This document shows, piece after piece, positions 1-8,743 of a stretch of 64,000 nucleotides of DNA; within the stretch, counting starts at the first letter, position 1, and each line of letters opens with the position of its first letter. Source of the DNA: Streptomyces lydicus. Lineage in GTDB: Bacteria; Actinomycetota; Actinomycetes; Streptomycetales; Streptomycetaceae. The notes beneath the pieces were generated by a model. It saw nothing but the letters and a program-made list of their open reading frames with translations, made no database searches and was not told where the DNA came from. The stretch lies in NCBI RefSeq assembly GCF_000717345.1, contig NZ_JNZA01000012.1, positions 124,001-188,000 on the forward strand. The letters are read 5' to 3'. The translations under genes were made by a program, and so were the position numbers.

Positions 1-359
1 GAGCATCCGGCCTTGGCGCGCTCGTTGTTGACGAGTTCCAGGATCCGGGCCGCGGTGCCGGAAGCCGGAGCGGCGGCCTTCGACGCGCTCGGGGACGCGG
101 CGGGGGCCTTGGGGGCCGTGGACGTGCTGGTGGCGGGCTTGGCGCTCGACGCGGTCCGCCCCGGGTGGTGGGCGTGCGCCGCCTTCGTCCAGTGGCCGTT
201 CTCCCAGTGGCCGTGCCGGTGGTGGCCGTATCCCCGGTATTCCTGGTGCTGCTGTCCGTTCAGACATGCCATGGCTGCGGAGGGCACGGCCACCGCGCCT
301 ATCGCGAGTGCGGCGACGGTTATCTTCCGGTAGTGCGTCGTCCGGCGATGCTTTGTCAT
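1..359 (-). CDS. Secreted CAP (SCP/PR1)-domain protein, C-terminus cut off by the window edge
   Basis: The visible 119 residues begin MTKHRRTTHYRK and continue into a hydrophobic signal segment ending near AAMAC, so the protein is exported; that cysteine could make it a lipoprotein, but the lipobox is poor. A His/Gly/Tyr-rich stretch and an Ala/Pro/Ser/Thr linker follow. The last visible residues, ILELVNNERAKAGC, match the opening helix of CAP (SCP/PR1/CRISP-like) domains, which usually run about 120 residues more. Streptomyces proteins with a signal, disordered linker and C-terminal CAP domain are common; their function is mostly unknown. The ATG at 359 is the only start that gives a proper signal peptide. 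Confidence 0.8.
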   Translation of the reverse strand, partial: MTKHRRTTHYRKITVAALAIGAVAVPSAAMACLNGQQHQEYRGYGHHRHGHWENGHWTKAAHAHHPGRTASSAKPATSTSTAPKAPAASPSASKAAAPASGTAARILELVNNERAKAGC

Positions 360-540
360 CGGTGACCTCATTCGGTGTGCGCGGCGCGTTCCCTGGACTG
401 CCGGGTTTCTCGAACCCCGCCCCTGAACTGCGGAGATGCCATGGGCTCGTCATTCAATGGGACCGCTGTGCGGCAGGCAAGAAAGGCCGTCTACTAATGC
501 GTTTAGTAGCGGCGGCCGATGCTTGTCAGAGGGATTCCGG

Positions 541-724
541 CATGCTGGCCGTATTCTCGATCACTCAGGAAATGCTGTCGGCCCGTCAGAAAGCCCTGCG
601 CGGCGAATATGCGGGGGAAAATGCCGAGTGCATCGAATGCCGGTTGGTGCTGTGCGGCCTATTGCGCTATCAAGACGGACAAATCCCCTATGTCGACTGG
701 GGAAAGATCTACTATTCGGCATAG
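541..724 (+). CDS. Possible small hypothetical protein (60 aa)
   Basis: This reading frame starts MLAVFSITQEMLSARQK and ends VDWGKIYYSA, with an ECIEC motif in the middle. It sits in the less GC-rich stretch 360-776, which otherwise holds nothing I recognise. Third-position GC is only moderate and I see no strong ribosome binding site. An upstream in-frame ATG at about 499 would lengthen it. The reading looks more protein-like than a random shadow frame, but I do not recognise a family. It could equally be non-coding regulatory DNA between the CAP gene and the LysR gene. Confidence 0.25.
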
Positions 725-776
725 TTGAGAGGCGAGGTGGCTATGACGGATGTCACAGGCGCTCGGAGTGCGGCTC

Positions 777-1682
777 TCAGGTCCCCGCGGCGAACACCCG
801 CGCCAGCTCCTCTGCCACCACCCGCGCGCCCGGCGAGACCCACCGCCTGCGGTGCCGTGCGAGCTGCACCGGCACCGGCTCGGCCGACGGGCCGTCCACC
901 ACGGCCAACCGGCCCTCGGCCAGCTGCCGTTCGACCGTGACGCGGGGGAGCAGGGTCAGCCCCAGCCCGGCGGCGACGCACGACCGGGCCGCGTCGATGC
1001 TCCCGAAACGGGTGATCCTGGGCCTGACGCCGGGCACCTCCTGCAACGCACGGACCAGCCGGTCGCTGTACGAGCAGCCCTCCTCGTGCACGAAGAAGCT
1101 CTCCCGGGCCAGCTCGTCCCAGTCCGCCGACCGCCCGGCGAGCCGATGATCGGCCGCCGCGACGTACACCAGCGGCTCGCTCGTGATCCGCCGGGCCAGC
1201 AGGTCCCGCTCGTCGACCTCCGGCTCCAGCAGCAGCGCGAGATCGAGCCGGCCGGTGCGCAGCCCGTCCACCGCCCCCACGGTGTCCGCCGCGTGCAGAT
1301 GGACATCCAGCCGGGGGTGGTCGCGCCGCAGCGCGGCGATCACCTCGGGCAGCCGGGAGGAGCACAGTGAATCGCCCGCCCCGACGACCACCTCGCCCGC
1401 CACCGCCCCGGCCTCCGTGTCGCCCTGCCCGGCAGCGGCCGCCGCACGCAGCCCGGCCACCGCGTCGAGCACCGCCTCGGCCTCCTCCACCAGCGCGCGG
1501 CCGGCCCGGGTCGGCACCGTCCCCGCCGGCAGCCGGTCGAACAGCACGGTCCCCAACTCCCGCTCCAGCGTGCGGATCTGGACGGTCACCGTGGACTGCG
1601 CGAGATGGAGCGCGCGGGCCGCGGCGGTGAAGCTCCCCGCGTGCGCGAGCGTGACGAAGGTCCGCAGAAGTCTGGTGTCCAC
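777..1682 (-). CDS. LysR-family transcriptional regulator
   Basis: This 301-residue protein has the usual LysR length. Residues 1-60 form the winged helix-turn-helix (MDTRLLRTFVTLAHAGSFTA, then AARALHLAQSTVTVQIRTLE), and the rest is a substrate-binding-type effector domain. It starts with GTG. The gene is divergent from the PhzF gene at 1766, and the 83-bp gap holds two ATCG-N7-CGAT palindromes, so control of that neighbour and of itself is the natural inference. The effector cannot be read from the sequence. Confidence 0.9.
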   Translation of the reverse strand: MDTRLLRTFVTLAHAGSFTAAARALHLAQSTVTVQIRTLERELGTVLFDRLPAGTVPTRAGRALVEEAEAVLDAVAGLRAAAAAGQGDTEAGAVAGEVVVGAGDSLCSSRLPEVIAALRRDHPRLDVHLHAADTVGAVDGLRTGRLDLALLLEPEVDERDLLARRITSEPLVYVAAADHRLAGRSADWDELARESFFVHEEGCSYSDRLVRALQEVPGVRPRITRFGSIDAARSCVAAGLGLTLLPRVTVERQLAEGRLAVVDGPSAEPVPVQLARHRRRWVSPGARVVAEELARVFAAGT

Positions 1683-1693
1683 GACCGCAGGCT

Positions 1694-1740
1694 ATCGCGA
1701 ACCTCGATGGGCTTGAGCGGAAACAATCGTTGGACGCGAT
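1694..1740. promoter_or_regulatory. Paired LysR-type operator candidates
   Basis: Two 15-bp palindromes of the form ATCG-N7-CGAT lie at 1694-1708 and 1726-1740. Their centres are 32 bp apart, about three helical turns. Both fit the T-N11-A class of LysR recognition sites and fill the gap between divergent lysR and phzF genes. This suits a recognition site plus activation site bound by one tetramer. The palindromes are seen directly; binding is inferred. Confidence 0.6.
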
Positions 1741-1765
1741 GGAGTGAACCTGTCACGGTAAACCC

Positions 1766-2695
1766 ATGACCACACACCAGAGCCCCGCCCTCACCGCCAC
1801 CGCCACCGACGCGGACACCGCCGACGCGGCCGGCGTCGAGGTTCTGCGCTACTCCGCCTTCACCACCGACCCCGCCGGCGGCAACCCGGCCGGCGTGGTG
1901 CTCGACGCCGCAGCCCTCGACGACGCACGGATGCTCGCCCTCGCCGCCGAAGTCGGCTACTCCGAGACCGCGTTCGTCACCGCACACGACACCGCCGCCC
2001 GCCGCTACCGGCTGCGCTACTTCAGCCCCCTCGCCGAGGTCGCCTTCTGCGGACACGCCACCGTCGCCACCGCGGTCGCCCTCGCCACCCGGACCGGCAC
2101 CGGCGAGCTGGTCTTCGACACCCCGGCCGGCGAGATCCGGGTGGACACCACCGAGGACGGCGGGCAGCTCCGCGCCACCCTCACCAGCGTCCCGGCCCAC
2201 TCCCGCCCGGCCGACGAGGCCACCCAGGTCACGCCGACGCTGCGGGCGCTGCGCTGGAGCGCGGCCGACCTGGACCCGGCACTCCCGCCGCAGGTCGCCT
2301 TCGCCGGCAACGACCACCTCGTCCTGGCCGTCCGCAGCCGGGAACAACTCGCCGCCCTCGACTACGACTTCGACGCCTTGCACGACGTCATGCGGGCCCA
2401 CGGCTGGACCACCGTCCACCTCGTGCACCGCGCCGCGCCCGACCGCCTCGACTTCCACGCCCGGGACCCCTTCCCGGTCGGCGGCGTCGTGGAGGACCCG
2501 GCGACCGGCGCCGCCGCCGCGGCCTTCGGCGGCTACCTCCGCACCCTCGGACTCGTCACCGAGCCCGTACGGGTCCACCTCCGGCAGGGCGAGGACATGG
2601 GCCGTCCCAGCGACCTGTACGTCGACATCCGCCCCGACGACGACCGGATCCGGGTGACGGGCGCGGCCGTGCCCCTTCCGGCACCGGCCGAGTGA
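1766..2695 (+). CDS. PhzF-family isomerase/epimerase
   Basis: The 309-residue protein has typical PhzF length and motifs: the N-terminal VEVLRYSAFTTDPAGGNPAG, the catalytic Glu in GYSETAFV (about residue 67), AEVAFCGHATVA, and the C-terminal EDPATGAAAAAFGGYL. The fold is a pseudo-dimer of two diaminopimelate-epimerase-like halves. Characterised PhzF isomerises dihydro-hydroxyanthranilate in phenazine synthesis, but most relatives have unknown substrates. No other phenazine genes are nearby, so only the family is assigned. The first 20 residues are a low-complexity Ala/Thr/Asp tail, so the true start may be later. It is probably controlled by the divergent LysR gene. Confidence 0.85.
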   Translation: MTTHQSPALTATATDADTADAAGVEVLRYSAFTTDPAGGNPAGVVLDAAALDDARMLALAAEVGYSETAFVTAHDTAARRYRLRYFSPLAEVAFCGHATVATAVALATRTGTGELVFDTPAGEIRVDTTEDGGQLRATLTSVPAHSRPADEATQVTPTLRALRWSAADLDPALPPQVAFAGNDHLVLAVRSREQLAALDYDFDALHDVMRAHGWTTVHLVHRAAPDRLDFHARDPFPVGGVVEDPATGAAAAAFGGYLRTLGLVTEPVRVHLRQGEDMGRPSDLYVDIRPDDDRIRVTGAAVPLPAPAE

Positions 2696-2707
2696 CGCCG
2701 GGCGAGT

Positions 2708-2729
2708 GGGCCGGCCGCCCGGCCGGCCC
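2708..2729. terminator. Hairpin between convergent genes
   Basis: A perfect 9-bp stem, GGGCCGGCC/GGCCGGCCC with a GCCC loop, lies in the 43-bp gap between the ends of the PhzF and FUSC genes. There is no T-tract, as is common for terminators of high-GC actinobacteria. Position and symmetry suggest a bidirectional terminator. Confidence 0.5.
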
Positions 2730-2738
2730 GCCGCGGGC

Positions 2739-5012
2739 TCAGGCCCTGGTGCCGCCGCTGCGCCCCGCCACCGGCACATCGAGCGGCCGGGCGAGACCCA
2801 CCACGCCGTCGTCCAGACGCTGGAGGTGCCGCAGCACGCGGAAGGTGACCGTCCCCGACCGCAGTGCCGGGGAGTCGCTCGCCTCCAGCATCGCGGCGAT
2901 GCTGGCGCCCGCTTCGACCTCGCCCTCCACGGACTCGTCCCGCACCCGCGCGACGATCAGATCGATGTTGCGCGCGATGCGGAGCCCGGCGTGCGCCAGC
3001 CGCGGATCGGCCGCCACGGTCCTGCTGTACGGCACGAGTTCGGCCGTCGCCGCCAGCGACCGGGCGTGGTAGGCGCAGGTCTCCAGGAGCGCCACCAGAT
3101 ACTGCGCGGTCTGCCGCCGCACCCGCAGCGGGGTGATCGGATGCGTCAACGGCCCGGTGGAGGCGCGCAGATCGTCCAGCGCGGTGTCCAGATCGCGCGC
3201 CATGCCCAGCAGGTCGACGGCCGGGCCGCCGCTGAGCTGCTCCACCGCCGCGGCCACGACCTCCCGCAGCCGGTCCAGCACCGTGCCCAGGGCGTCGTCC
3301 GTACGGCGGTCGGTGTGCACCGGCAGCACCAGCACCGCGGCGATGATGCCGCAGGCGGCACCCAGCGCCGTCTCCTCGATGCGCAGCACCAGCACGGACA
3401 GGCTGTAGGTGTTGAGCACGGTGTACAGCAGGCCCAGCATCGCCGTGACGAAGAAGGACATCAGCGCGTACGACAGCGGGGCGGTGAAGAACATGCCGAA
3501 GATGCAGACAAGGACGAGCGCGAACGCGGTCCAGGTGTGGTTGCCGACCAGCCCGGCCAGCGCCACACCGGCGATCACGCCGAACACCGTGCCCAGCAGC
3601 CGGCGATAGCCCTTGACCAGGATCTCGCCCGTCGACGACGTGTTGAGGAAGACCACCCAGCACGTCAGCACCGCCCAGTACCAGCGCTGGCTCGACAGGA
3701 ACTCCCCGCCGATGATGGCCAGCGTGGAGCCGACCGCGACCTGGAAGGCGGCCCGGGTGGTGGGCCGCTGGAGACCGGTGCGCTCGTCCTCGGCCTCCGC
3801 GTCCTCCTCGTCCTTGCCCGCCCCGACGATCGCGAGGTCCTCGGCGTCGAACTCCTCCCGCGAGCGGGTGGTGGCCGGGGAGTCGTCGGACTCGTCCTGC
3901 GGCCCGTCCAGCGCGAGCCGCAGACCCAGAACGGCGCGCGCGGTCTCACCGACTCCGCGGAAGGCGTCCTGCACGGCCGGCGACGCCTGCGGCAGATTGT
4001 CCTCGTCGCGGTAGCCCAGCAGCCGGTTGCGTACGTGGGCCAGGGCCGTGCCGCGGTCGTCCGGCGCCCGCCTGGCCACCAGCAGGTTCAGCGCTTCGAG
4101 GTCCTTGCGCAGCCGGTTGTGCACCTCGCTGCCGGTCTGCAGCCGGCTCGCCGCCGCGGACAGCGGTGCGTGGGGCAGATGCAGGGTCAGGGTGTCCGCG
4201 CGTTCGGCGCTGCGGGCGTTGAGCACCAGCATCCCCAGCCGTTCGGCGGCGATCTCGGCGTCCGCGATGCGGCGTTGCAGCAGCCCCGCCGTGGCCGCGT
4301 CGGGGGTGCCCTCCTCCAGCCGGCCCTGGATCATCAGGGCCGCCTCGTGCAGCCGGGCGGTGTGCCGGCGCAGATCGTCGAGGACGTCGTCGAACTGCTC
4401 GGGGCCGGCGTCCATCAGCGCGACATGGGTGGCCACCAGTTGCGCGAGGCGGGCCCGGAAGGCGGCGCGCAGCCGGGCGAGGGTGCGCTGGGGTGTGTCG
4501 CGCACGACGGTGAACCGTACGGCGGCGCTGCAGGCGAACGCGACGGCCAGGGTCAGCGCCAGCTCGGGCAGGGCCGGGACGGTGGCCCGCACGAACAGCG
4601 ACACGAAGTAGACCTGAAAGCCGATCAGGCCGAGCGCGGTGCCCCGGTCACCGAAGCGGCGGGAGTACACGGCGCCGAAGATCAGGGCGACGAAGAACAG
4701 GTCACCGGCGATGATGCCGGAGTGCAGCACCGCGCCCAGCGCCATGGCGGCGAGCGCGACGGGCAGACCCAGCGCGAGGGTGATCGCCTGGCCGCGCACC
4801 TCCTTCTCCCGGATCGCGAAGGTCGAGACCATGGCCGCCATGGCGCCCGCCACCATCAAGGTGACGCCGGTGTGCAGCAGCGCGAGGGCGACGAGGGTGA
4901 GCACGATCGCGCCCACCGTCCGCAGCCCCGCCATCAGCCGCAGCAACCCGGGGTCGGATGCCGCGAAGCGGTCCCAGGTGCCGGTCACAGCCCGTCGTAT
5001 CGCTGCCTTCAC
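2739..5012 (-). CDS. FUSC-family (aromatic acid exporter-like) membrane protein
   Basis: This 757-residue integral membrane protein has two blocks of transmembrane helices. The N-terminal block (about residues 25-170) begins LRTVGAIVLTLVALALLHTG; the second (about 425-560) includes WYWAVLTCWVVFLNTSSTGE and GTVFGVIAGVALAGLVG. A long charged cytoplasmic region separates them and another follows. This is the FUSC/YccS/ArAE architecture; E. coli AaeB exports aromatic acids. The substrate here is unknown. An aromatic-acid decarboxylase operon starts 1.3 kb downstream, so a link to aromatic acid efflux is possible but unproven. The start is GTG. Confidence 0.85.
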   Translation of the reverse strand: MKAAIRRAVTGTWDRFAASDPGLLRLMAGLRTVGAIVLTLVALALLHTGVTLMVAGAMAAMVSTFAIREKEVRGQAITLALGLPVALAAMALGAVLHSGIIAGDLFFVALIFGAVYSRRFGDRGTALGLIGFQVYFVSLFVRATVPALPELALTLAVAFACSAAVRFTVVRDTPQRTLARLRAAFRARLAQLVATHVALMDAGPEQFDDVLDDLRRHTARLHEAALMIQGRLEEGTPDAATAGLLQRRIADAEIAAERLGMLVLNARSAERADTLTLHLPHAPLSAAASRLQTGSEVHNRLRKDLEALNLLVARRAPDDRGTALAHVRNRLLGYRDEDNLPQASPAVQDAFRGVGETARAVLGLRLALDGPQDESDDSPATTRSREEFDAEDLAIVGAGKDEEDAEAEDERTGLQRPTTRAAFQVAVGSTLAIIGGEFLSSQRWYWAVLTCWVVFLNTSSTGEILVKGYRRLLGTVFGVIAGVALAGLVGNHTWTAFALVLVCIFGMFFTAPLSYALMSFFVTAMLGLLYTVLNTYSLSVLVLRIEETALGAACGIIAAVLVLPVHTDRRTDDALGTVLDRLREVVAAAVEQLSGGPAVDLLGMARDLDTALDDLRASTGPLTHPITPLRVRRQTAQYLVALLETCAYHARSLAATAELVPYSRTVAADPRLAHAGLRIARNIDLIVARVRDESVEGEVEAGASIAAMLEASDSPALRSGTVTFRVLRHLQRLDDGVVGLARPLDVPVAGRSGGTRA

Positions 5013-5271
5013 GCCGTTCTACACTCCCGATCCTCGCTCTGAGCAGGGATGTCTCAGCATCGCACGGCAGCTCACCGGACACCGCGCCGGTCCGCGCACC
5101 GGACTCCGCCCGGGATCCCGCGGCGGGGAATGGGGCGCATCGCGCCGACCGGGGCTCGGGGCCCGCAGTCCTCGCCGTGCACGCGAACGCCGCCCGCTCG
5201 CACCGCTCTTCACCGGTCGCTCGGGAGCCCCGGGCAGCTCGACGAGCGCACCGGCCGGGCCCACGGTCCGG

Positions 5272-6192
5272 TCACGGCGCGTCCCCCGACGGCGGGGAAG
5301 CGGCACGACGTCCGCGGGCCTGCGCGCGGAACGCGGCCGGCGTCGTGCCCGCCCGCCGCCGGAAGAACTTGTTGAAGTCACTCGCGTCCGCGAAACCGAG
5401 CCGGTCGGCCACCGCCTTCGCCGGCAGCCTGCTGTGCTGGAGAAGCCGCTTGGCCTCCAGCAGGACACGCTCGTCGATGTACTTCTTCGCCGTCGTGCCG
5501 ACGGCCGCCAGCGTCGCGCGGGACAGGGTGCGCTGGCTGTAGCCCAGCGCCGCCGCGTAGTCCTCGACCCGCCGGGTCACGGCATGGTCCCGCTCCACCG
5601 CCTCGTGGAACCGCCGGAACGTCTCCGCCACCGCGGCCGACCGCGGATGCTCCCCCTCCTGCGCCGACGCCAGCCGCAGCACCAGCACGGACACCAGATG
5701 CCGCATCACCTCGACATACGACTCCAGCGGCAGCGACGCCAGCGCGGCGTACTCGAAGACCAGGTGGTCGAGCGCCCGGCGCAGCCCTTCCGCGGCCGCG
5801 CCGTCGGGCCGCAACGGCCGCTGCATGTACGGCGGATCCATGTGTGCCACGGCGACCGTCGACGGCGGGAGGAACCCCGGCTGGAACACCACGATCGTGC
5901 CGTCCGCCCCGACCAGGTCCGGACCGAACTGCTGCACCTGCCCCGGCCGGATCCACAGCCACGCGCCGGCCGGCAGCTCGTGCTCCACGAAGTCGACGGA
6001 TATCCGCATCGGCCGGCCGCGCACCGTGATCAGCTGGTGGAAGGCGGGCCGCAGCGGCGCGCACGGGTCGTTGCCGTGGCGCCGGGCCCGCTCGAACAGG
6101 CCGCCCAGTTCCACCACCTCGACCCCGGCAGCCGCGCCGGCCGTCGCCGTGTACGCCAGGTCCCGGACGTCCGGGTGTCCACTTTTTCCCAT
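5272..6192 (-). CDS. AraC-family transcriptional regulator
   Basis: The chosen ATG at 6192 gives 306 residues. An AraC-type N-terminal sensing domain occupies about residues 1-190, with the cupin-like RISVDFVEHELPAGAWLWIR. The C-terminal 100 residues carry two helix-turn-helices, one around VEDYAAALGYSQRTLSRATL and one around AKAVADRLGFADASDFNKFF. It is divergent from the UbiX/UbiD operon across a 115-bp gap, so it is a strong candidate regulator of hydroxyarylic acid decarboxylation. An open frame extends upstream to 6549 but would run through the promoter region and into ubiX. Confidence 0.88.
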   Translation of the reverse strand: MGKSGHPDVRDLAYTATAGAAAGVEVVELGGLFERARRHGNDPCAPLRPAFHQLITVRGRPMRISVDFVEHELPAGAWLWIRPGQVQQFGPDLVGADGTIVVFQPGFLPPSTVAVAHMDPPYMQRPLRPDGAAAEGLRRALDHLVFEYAALASLPLESYVEVMRHLVSVLVLRLASAQEGEHPRSAAVAETFRRFHEAVERDHAVTRRVEDYAAALGYSQRTLSRATLAAVGTTAKKYIDERVLLEAKRLLQHSRLPAKAVADRLGFADASDFNKFFRRRAGTTPAAFRAQARGRRAASPPSGDAP

Positions 6193-6307
6193 CGCGTGTC
6201 CTGAGCGTACCGCCGTCCGGCACCCTGCGCCTCCTAGCGTGGAGTCATCGCCGCCTCTCCCGCAGACGGCGGGAACACGCAGGTCAATGAGGTAGAGGAG
6301 CGGAACG

Positions 6308-6904
6308 GTGCGGCTGATCGTGGCAATGACCGGAGCGACCGGTGCGCCCCTCGGGGTGCGCCTGCTGGAGAACCTGCGGGAGCTGCCGGACGTCCGGACC
6401 CATCTCATCCTCTCCCGCTGGGCACGCACCACGATCGAGCTGGAGACCGGCCGCTCGGTGCGCGACGTCAGCGCCCTCGCCGACGAGGTGCACCACCCCG
6501 AGGACCAGGGCGCCACCCTCTCCTCCGGCTCCTTCCGGACCGACGGCATGGTGATCGTCCCGTGCTCGATGAAGACCCTCGCCGGGATCCGCGCCGGCTA
6601 CGCCGACGGTCTGATCGCCCGCGCCGCCGACGTCGTCCTCAAGGAACGCCGCAAGCTCGTGCTCGTCCCGCGCGAGACGCCGCTCAGCGAGATCCACCTG
6701 GAGAACATGCTCGCCCTGGCCCGCATGGGCGTCCAGATGGTGCCGCCGGTGCCGGCGTTCTACAACCACCCGGCCTCCGTCGACGACATCGTCGACCACC
6801 TCACCGCGCGCATCCTCGACCAGTTCGAGCTGCCCGCCCCCGCCGCCCGGCGCTGGGCGGGCATGCGCGCGGCCCGCACCGCCGGCCCCGGCACGGCGGC
6901 CTGA
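6308..6904 (+). CDS. vdcB: UbiX-like flavin prenyltransferase; subunit B of hydroxyarylic acid decarboxylase
   Basis: The protein has 198 residues with the UbiX/Pad1 fold: MRLIVAMTGATGAPLGVRLL as the flavin-binding start, VIVPCSMKTLAGIRAGYADG, and LVPRETPLSEIHLENMLAL. UbiX enzymes prenylate FMN to make the cofactor of UbiD decarboxylases. It is a GTG start preceded by a purine-rich site. UbiD-like and VdcD-like genes follow at 61-bp and 31-bp gaps, the same order as vdcBCD for vanillate decarboxylation in Streptomyces. The actual substrate (vanillate, 4-hydroxybenzoate or a relative) is inferred from that order. Confidence 0.9.
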   Translation: MRLIVAMTGATGAPLGVRLLENLRELPDVRTHLILSRWARTTIELETGRSVRDVSALADEVHHPEDQGATLSSGSFRTDGMVIVPCSMKTLAGIRAGYADGLIARAADVVLKERRKLVLVPRETPLSEIHLENMLALARMGVQMVPPVPAFYNHPASVDDIVDHLTARILDQFELPAPAARRWAGMRAARTAGPGTAA

Positions 6905-6965
6905 CCGCCGCCCGGCCCCCCGGCGGCCACCTCCCCAACTCCCCCCGCACGAAGGGCAGTCACCC

Positions 6966-8393
6966 ATGGCGTACGACGATCTCCGCGGCTTCCTCGCCGC
7001 CCTCGAAGAGGAGGGCCAGCTCCTCCGCATCACCGACGAGGTCCTCCCCGAGCCCGATCTGGCCGCCGCCGCCAACGCCGCGGGCCGCATCGGCGAAGGC
7101 GCCCCCGCCCTGTGGTTCGACAACGTGAAGGGCTTCACCGACGCCCGCATCGCGATGAACGTGCACGGCTCCTGGGCCAACCACGCGCTCGCCCTCGGCC
7201 TGCCCAAGGACACCCCGGTCAAGGACCAGGTGGAGACCTTCGCCGCCCGCTGGGACGCCTTCCCCGTCGCCCCCGAACGCCGCGAGGACGCCCCCTGGCG
7301 GGAGAACACCCAACAGGGCGACGACATCGACCTCTTCTCCGTCCTGCCGCTCTTCCGCCTCAACGACGGCGACGGCGGCTTCTACCTCGACAAGGCCGCG
7401 GTCGTCTCCCGCGACCCGGAGGACCCGGACGACTTCGGCAAGCAGAACGTCGGCACGTACCGCCTCCAGGTCATCGGCAACAACCGCCTCGCCATGCAGC
7501 CCGTGCCGGTGCACGACGTGGCGCTCCACCTGCGCAAGGCCGAGGAGCGGGGCGAGGACCTGCCCATCGCCCTCACCCTCGGCAACGACCCGGTCCTCAC
7601 CCTCGTGGCCGGCATGCCGATGGCGTACGACCAGAGCGAATACGAGATGGCCGGCGCACTCCGCCAGGCGCCCGCCCCGATCGCCACCGCGCCGCTCACC
7701 GGCTTCGACGTCCCCTGGGGCTCGGAGGTCGTCATCGAGGGCGTCATCGAGTCCCGCAAGCGCCAGATCGAGGGCCCCTTCGGGGAGTTCACCGGCCACT
7801 ACTCGGGCGGCCGGCGGATGCCGGTGATCCGCGTCGACCGGGTCTCGTACCGCACCGACCCCGTCTTCGAATCCCTCTACCTCGGCATGCCGTGGACCGA
7901 GGTCGACTACCTCGTCGGGCCCAACACCTGCGTTCCCCTCCTGAAGCAGCTGCGCGCCGAATACCCCGAAGTGCAGGCCGTCAACGCCATGTACACGCAC
8001 GGCCTGCTCGTCATCATCTCCACCAAGAAGCGCTACGGCGGCTTCGCCAAGGCGGTCGGCATGCGCGCCATGACCACCCCGCACGGCCTCGGCTACGTCA
8101 GCCAGGTCATCGTCGTCGACGAGGACATCGACCCGTTCAATCTGCCCCAGGTCATGTGGGCGATGTCCGCCAAGGTCAACCCCAAGGACGACGTCGTGGT
8201 GCTCCCCAACCTCTCGGTCGTGGAACTGGCGCCGGCGGCCCAGCCGGCCGGCCTCACCAGCAAGATGATCATCGATGCCACCACCCCCGTCGGCGCCGAC
8301 GCCCGTGGCAACTTCTCCACCCCGGTCCAGGACCTGCCGGAGGCCGAGGAATGGGCCGCCCGGCTCCGTCAACTCCTCGCCGCCCAGGGCTGA
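6966..8393 (+). CDS. vdcC: UbiD-family non-oxidative hydroxyarylic acid decarboxylase, subunit C
   Basis: This is a 475-residue UbiD-family enzyme. It uses prenylated FMN from the UbiX-like neighbour to remove CO2 from an aromatic acid such as vanillate, giving guaiacol. Family features visible are the N-terminal YDDLRGFLAALEEEGQLLRI, the conserved core QIEGPFGEFTGHYSGGRRMP, and the C-terminal IIDATTPVGADARG. Length and motifs fit the Streptomyces VdcC type rather than the ubiquinone UbiD. It has its own ATG and sits centrally in the operon. It is probably induced through the divergent AraC protein. Confidence 0.9.
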   Translation: MAYDDLRGFLAALEEEGQLLRITDEVLPEPDLAAAANAAGRIGEGAPALWFDNVKGFTDARIAMNVHGSWANHALALGLPKDTPVKDQVETFAARWDAFPVAPERREDAPWRENTQQGDDIDLFSVLPLFRLNDGDGGFYLDKAAVVSRDPEDPDDFGKQNVGTYRLQVIGNNRLAMQPVPVHDVALHLRKAEERGEDLPIALTLGNDPVLTLVAGMPMAYDQSEYEMAGALRQAPAPIATAPLTGFDVPWGSEVVIEGVIESRKRQIEGPFGEFTGHYSGGRRMPVIRVDRVSYRTDPVFESLYLGMPWTEVDYLVGPNTCVPLLKQLRAEYPEVQAVNAMYTHGLLVIISTKKRYGGFAKAVGMRAMTTPHGLGYVSQVIVVDEDIDPFNLPQVMWAMSAKVNPKDDVVVLPNLSVVELAPAAQPAGLTSKMIIDATTPVGADARGNFSTPVQDLPEAEEWAARLRQLLAAQG

Positions 8394-8424
8394 ATCCGCC
8401 GCCACCTCCCGCAAGGAGCACCCC

Positions 8425-8658
8425 ATGACCCTCTGCCCCCGCTGCGCCCACGACGTCGTCGGCCGGCTCGCCACCTCCCCGGTCCCCGGTGTCTGGGACG
8501 TCCTCCAGTGCCGCCGCTGCCTCTACACCTGGCGCACCACCGAGCCGGCCCGCCGCACCCGCCGCGACGCCTACCCGGACGTCTTCAAGCTCACCGCCGA
8601 CGACCTCGCGGCCGCCATCGAGGTTCCCGCGGTACCGCCGCTGCGCACCACCTCCTGA
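8425..8658 (+). CDS. vdcD: VdcD-like small subunit D of hydroxyarylic acid decarboxylase
   Basis: A 77-residue protein starts MTLCPRCAHDVVGRLATSPV. It has two Cys pairs (CPRC and CRRC) that look like a zinc ribbon, then WRTTEPARRTRRDAYPDVFK. This matches the small third component of vdcBCD/bsdBCD-type decarboxylases, which is needed for full activity though its exact role is unclear. The ATG at 8425 follows AAGGAG. It ends the operon just before a strong nested hairpin. Confidence 0.88.
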   Translation: MTLCPRCAHDVVGRLATSPVPGVWDVLQCRRCLYTWRTTEPARRTRRDAYPDVFKLTADDLAAAIEVPAVPPLRTTS

Positions 8659-8673
8659 CGCGAGGCGCGGCAA

Positions 8674-8728
8674 CGCCCCGGACGCCGGAACCCGCTGCGC
8701 GGAGCAGCGGATCCCGGCGTCCGGGGCG
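8674..8728. terminator. Nested bidirectional terminator-like hairpin
   Basis: A 15-bp perfect stem, CGCCCCGGACGCCGG (8674-8688) with its complement at 8714-8728, encloses a second 7-bp stem CCGCTGC/GCAGCGG (8692-8710). It fills the gap between the convergent ends of vdcD and the sugar permease gene. Its strength and location argue for termination in both directions. Confidence 0.7.
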
Positions 8729-8743
8729 TCAGGCCCGCCCGCG

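Noticed and set aside
1766..2695. Phenazine biosynthesis cluster
   Set aside because: Only a PhzF-family gene is present; no other phz genes nearby.
2706..5042. 778-codon plus-strand frame
   Set aside because: Antisense shadow of the FUSC gene, whose reading has clear membrane helices.
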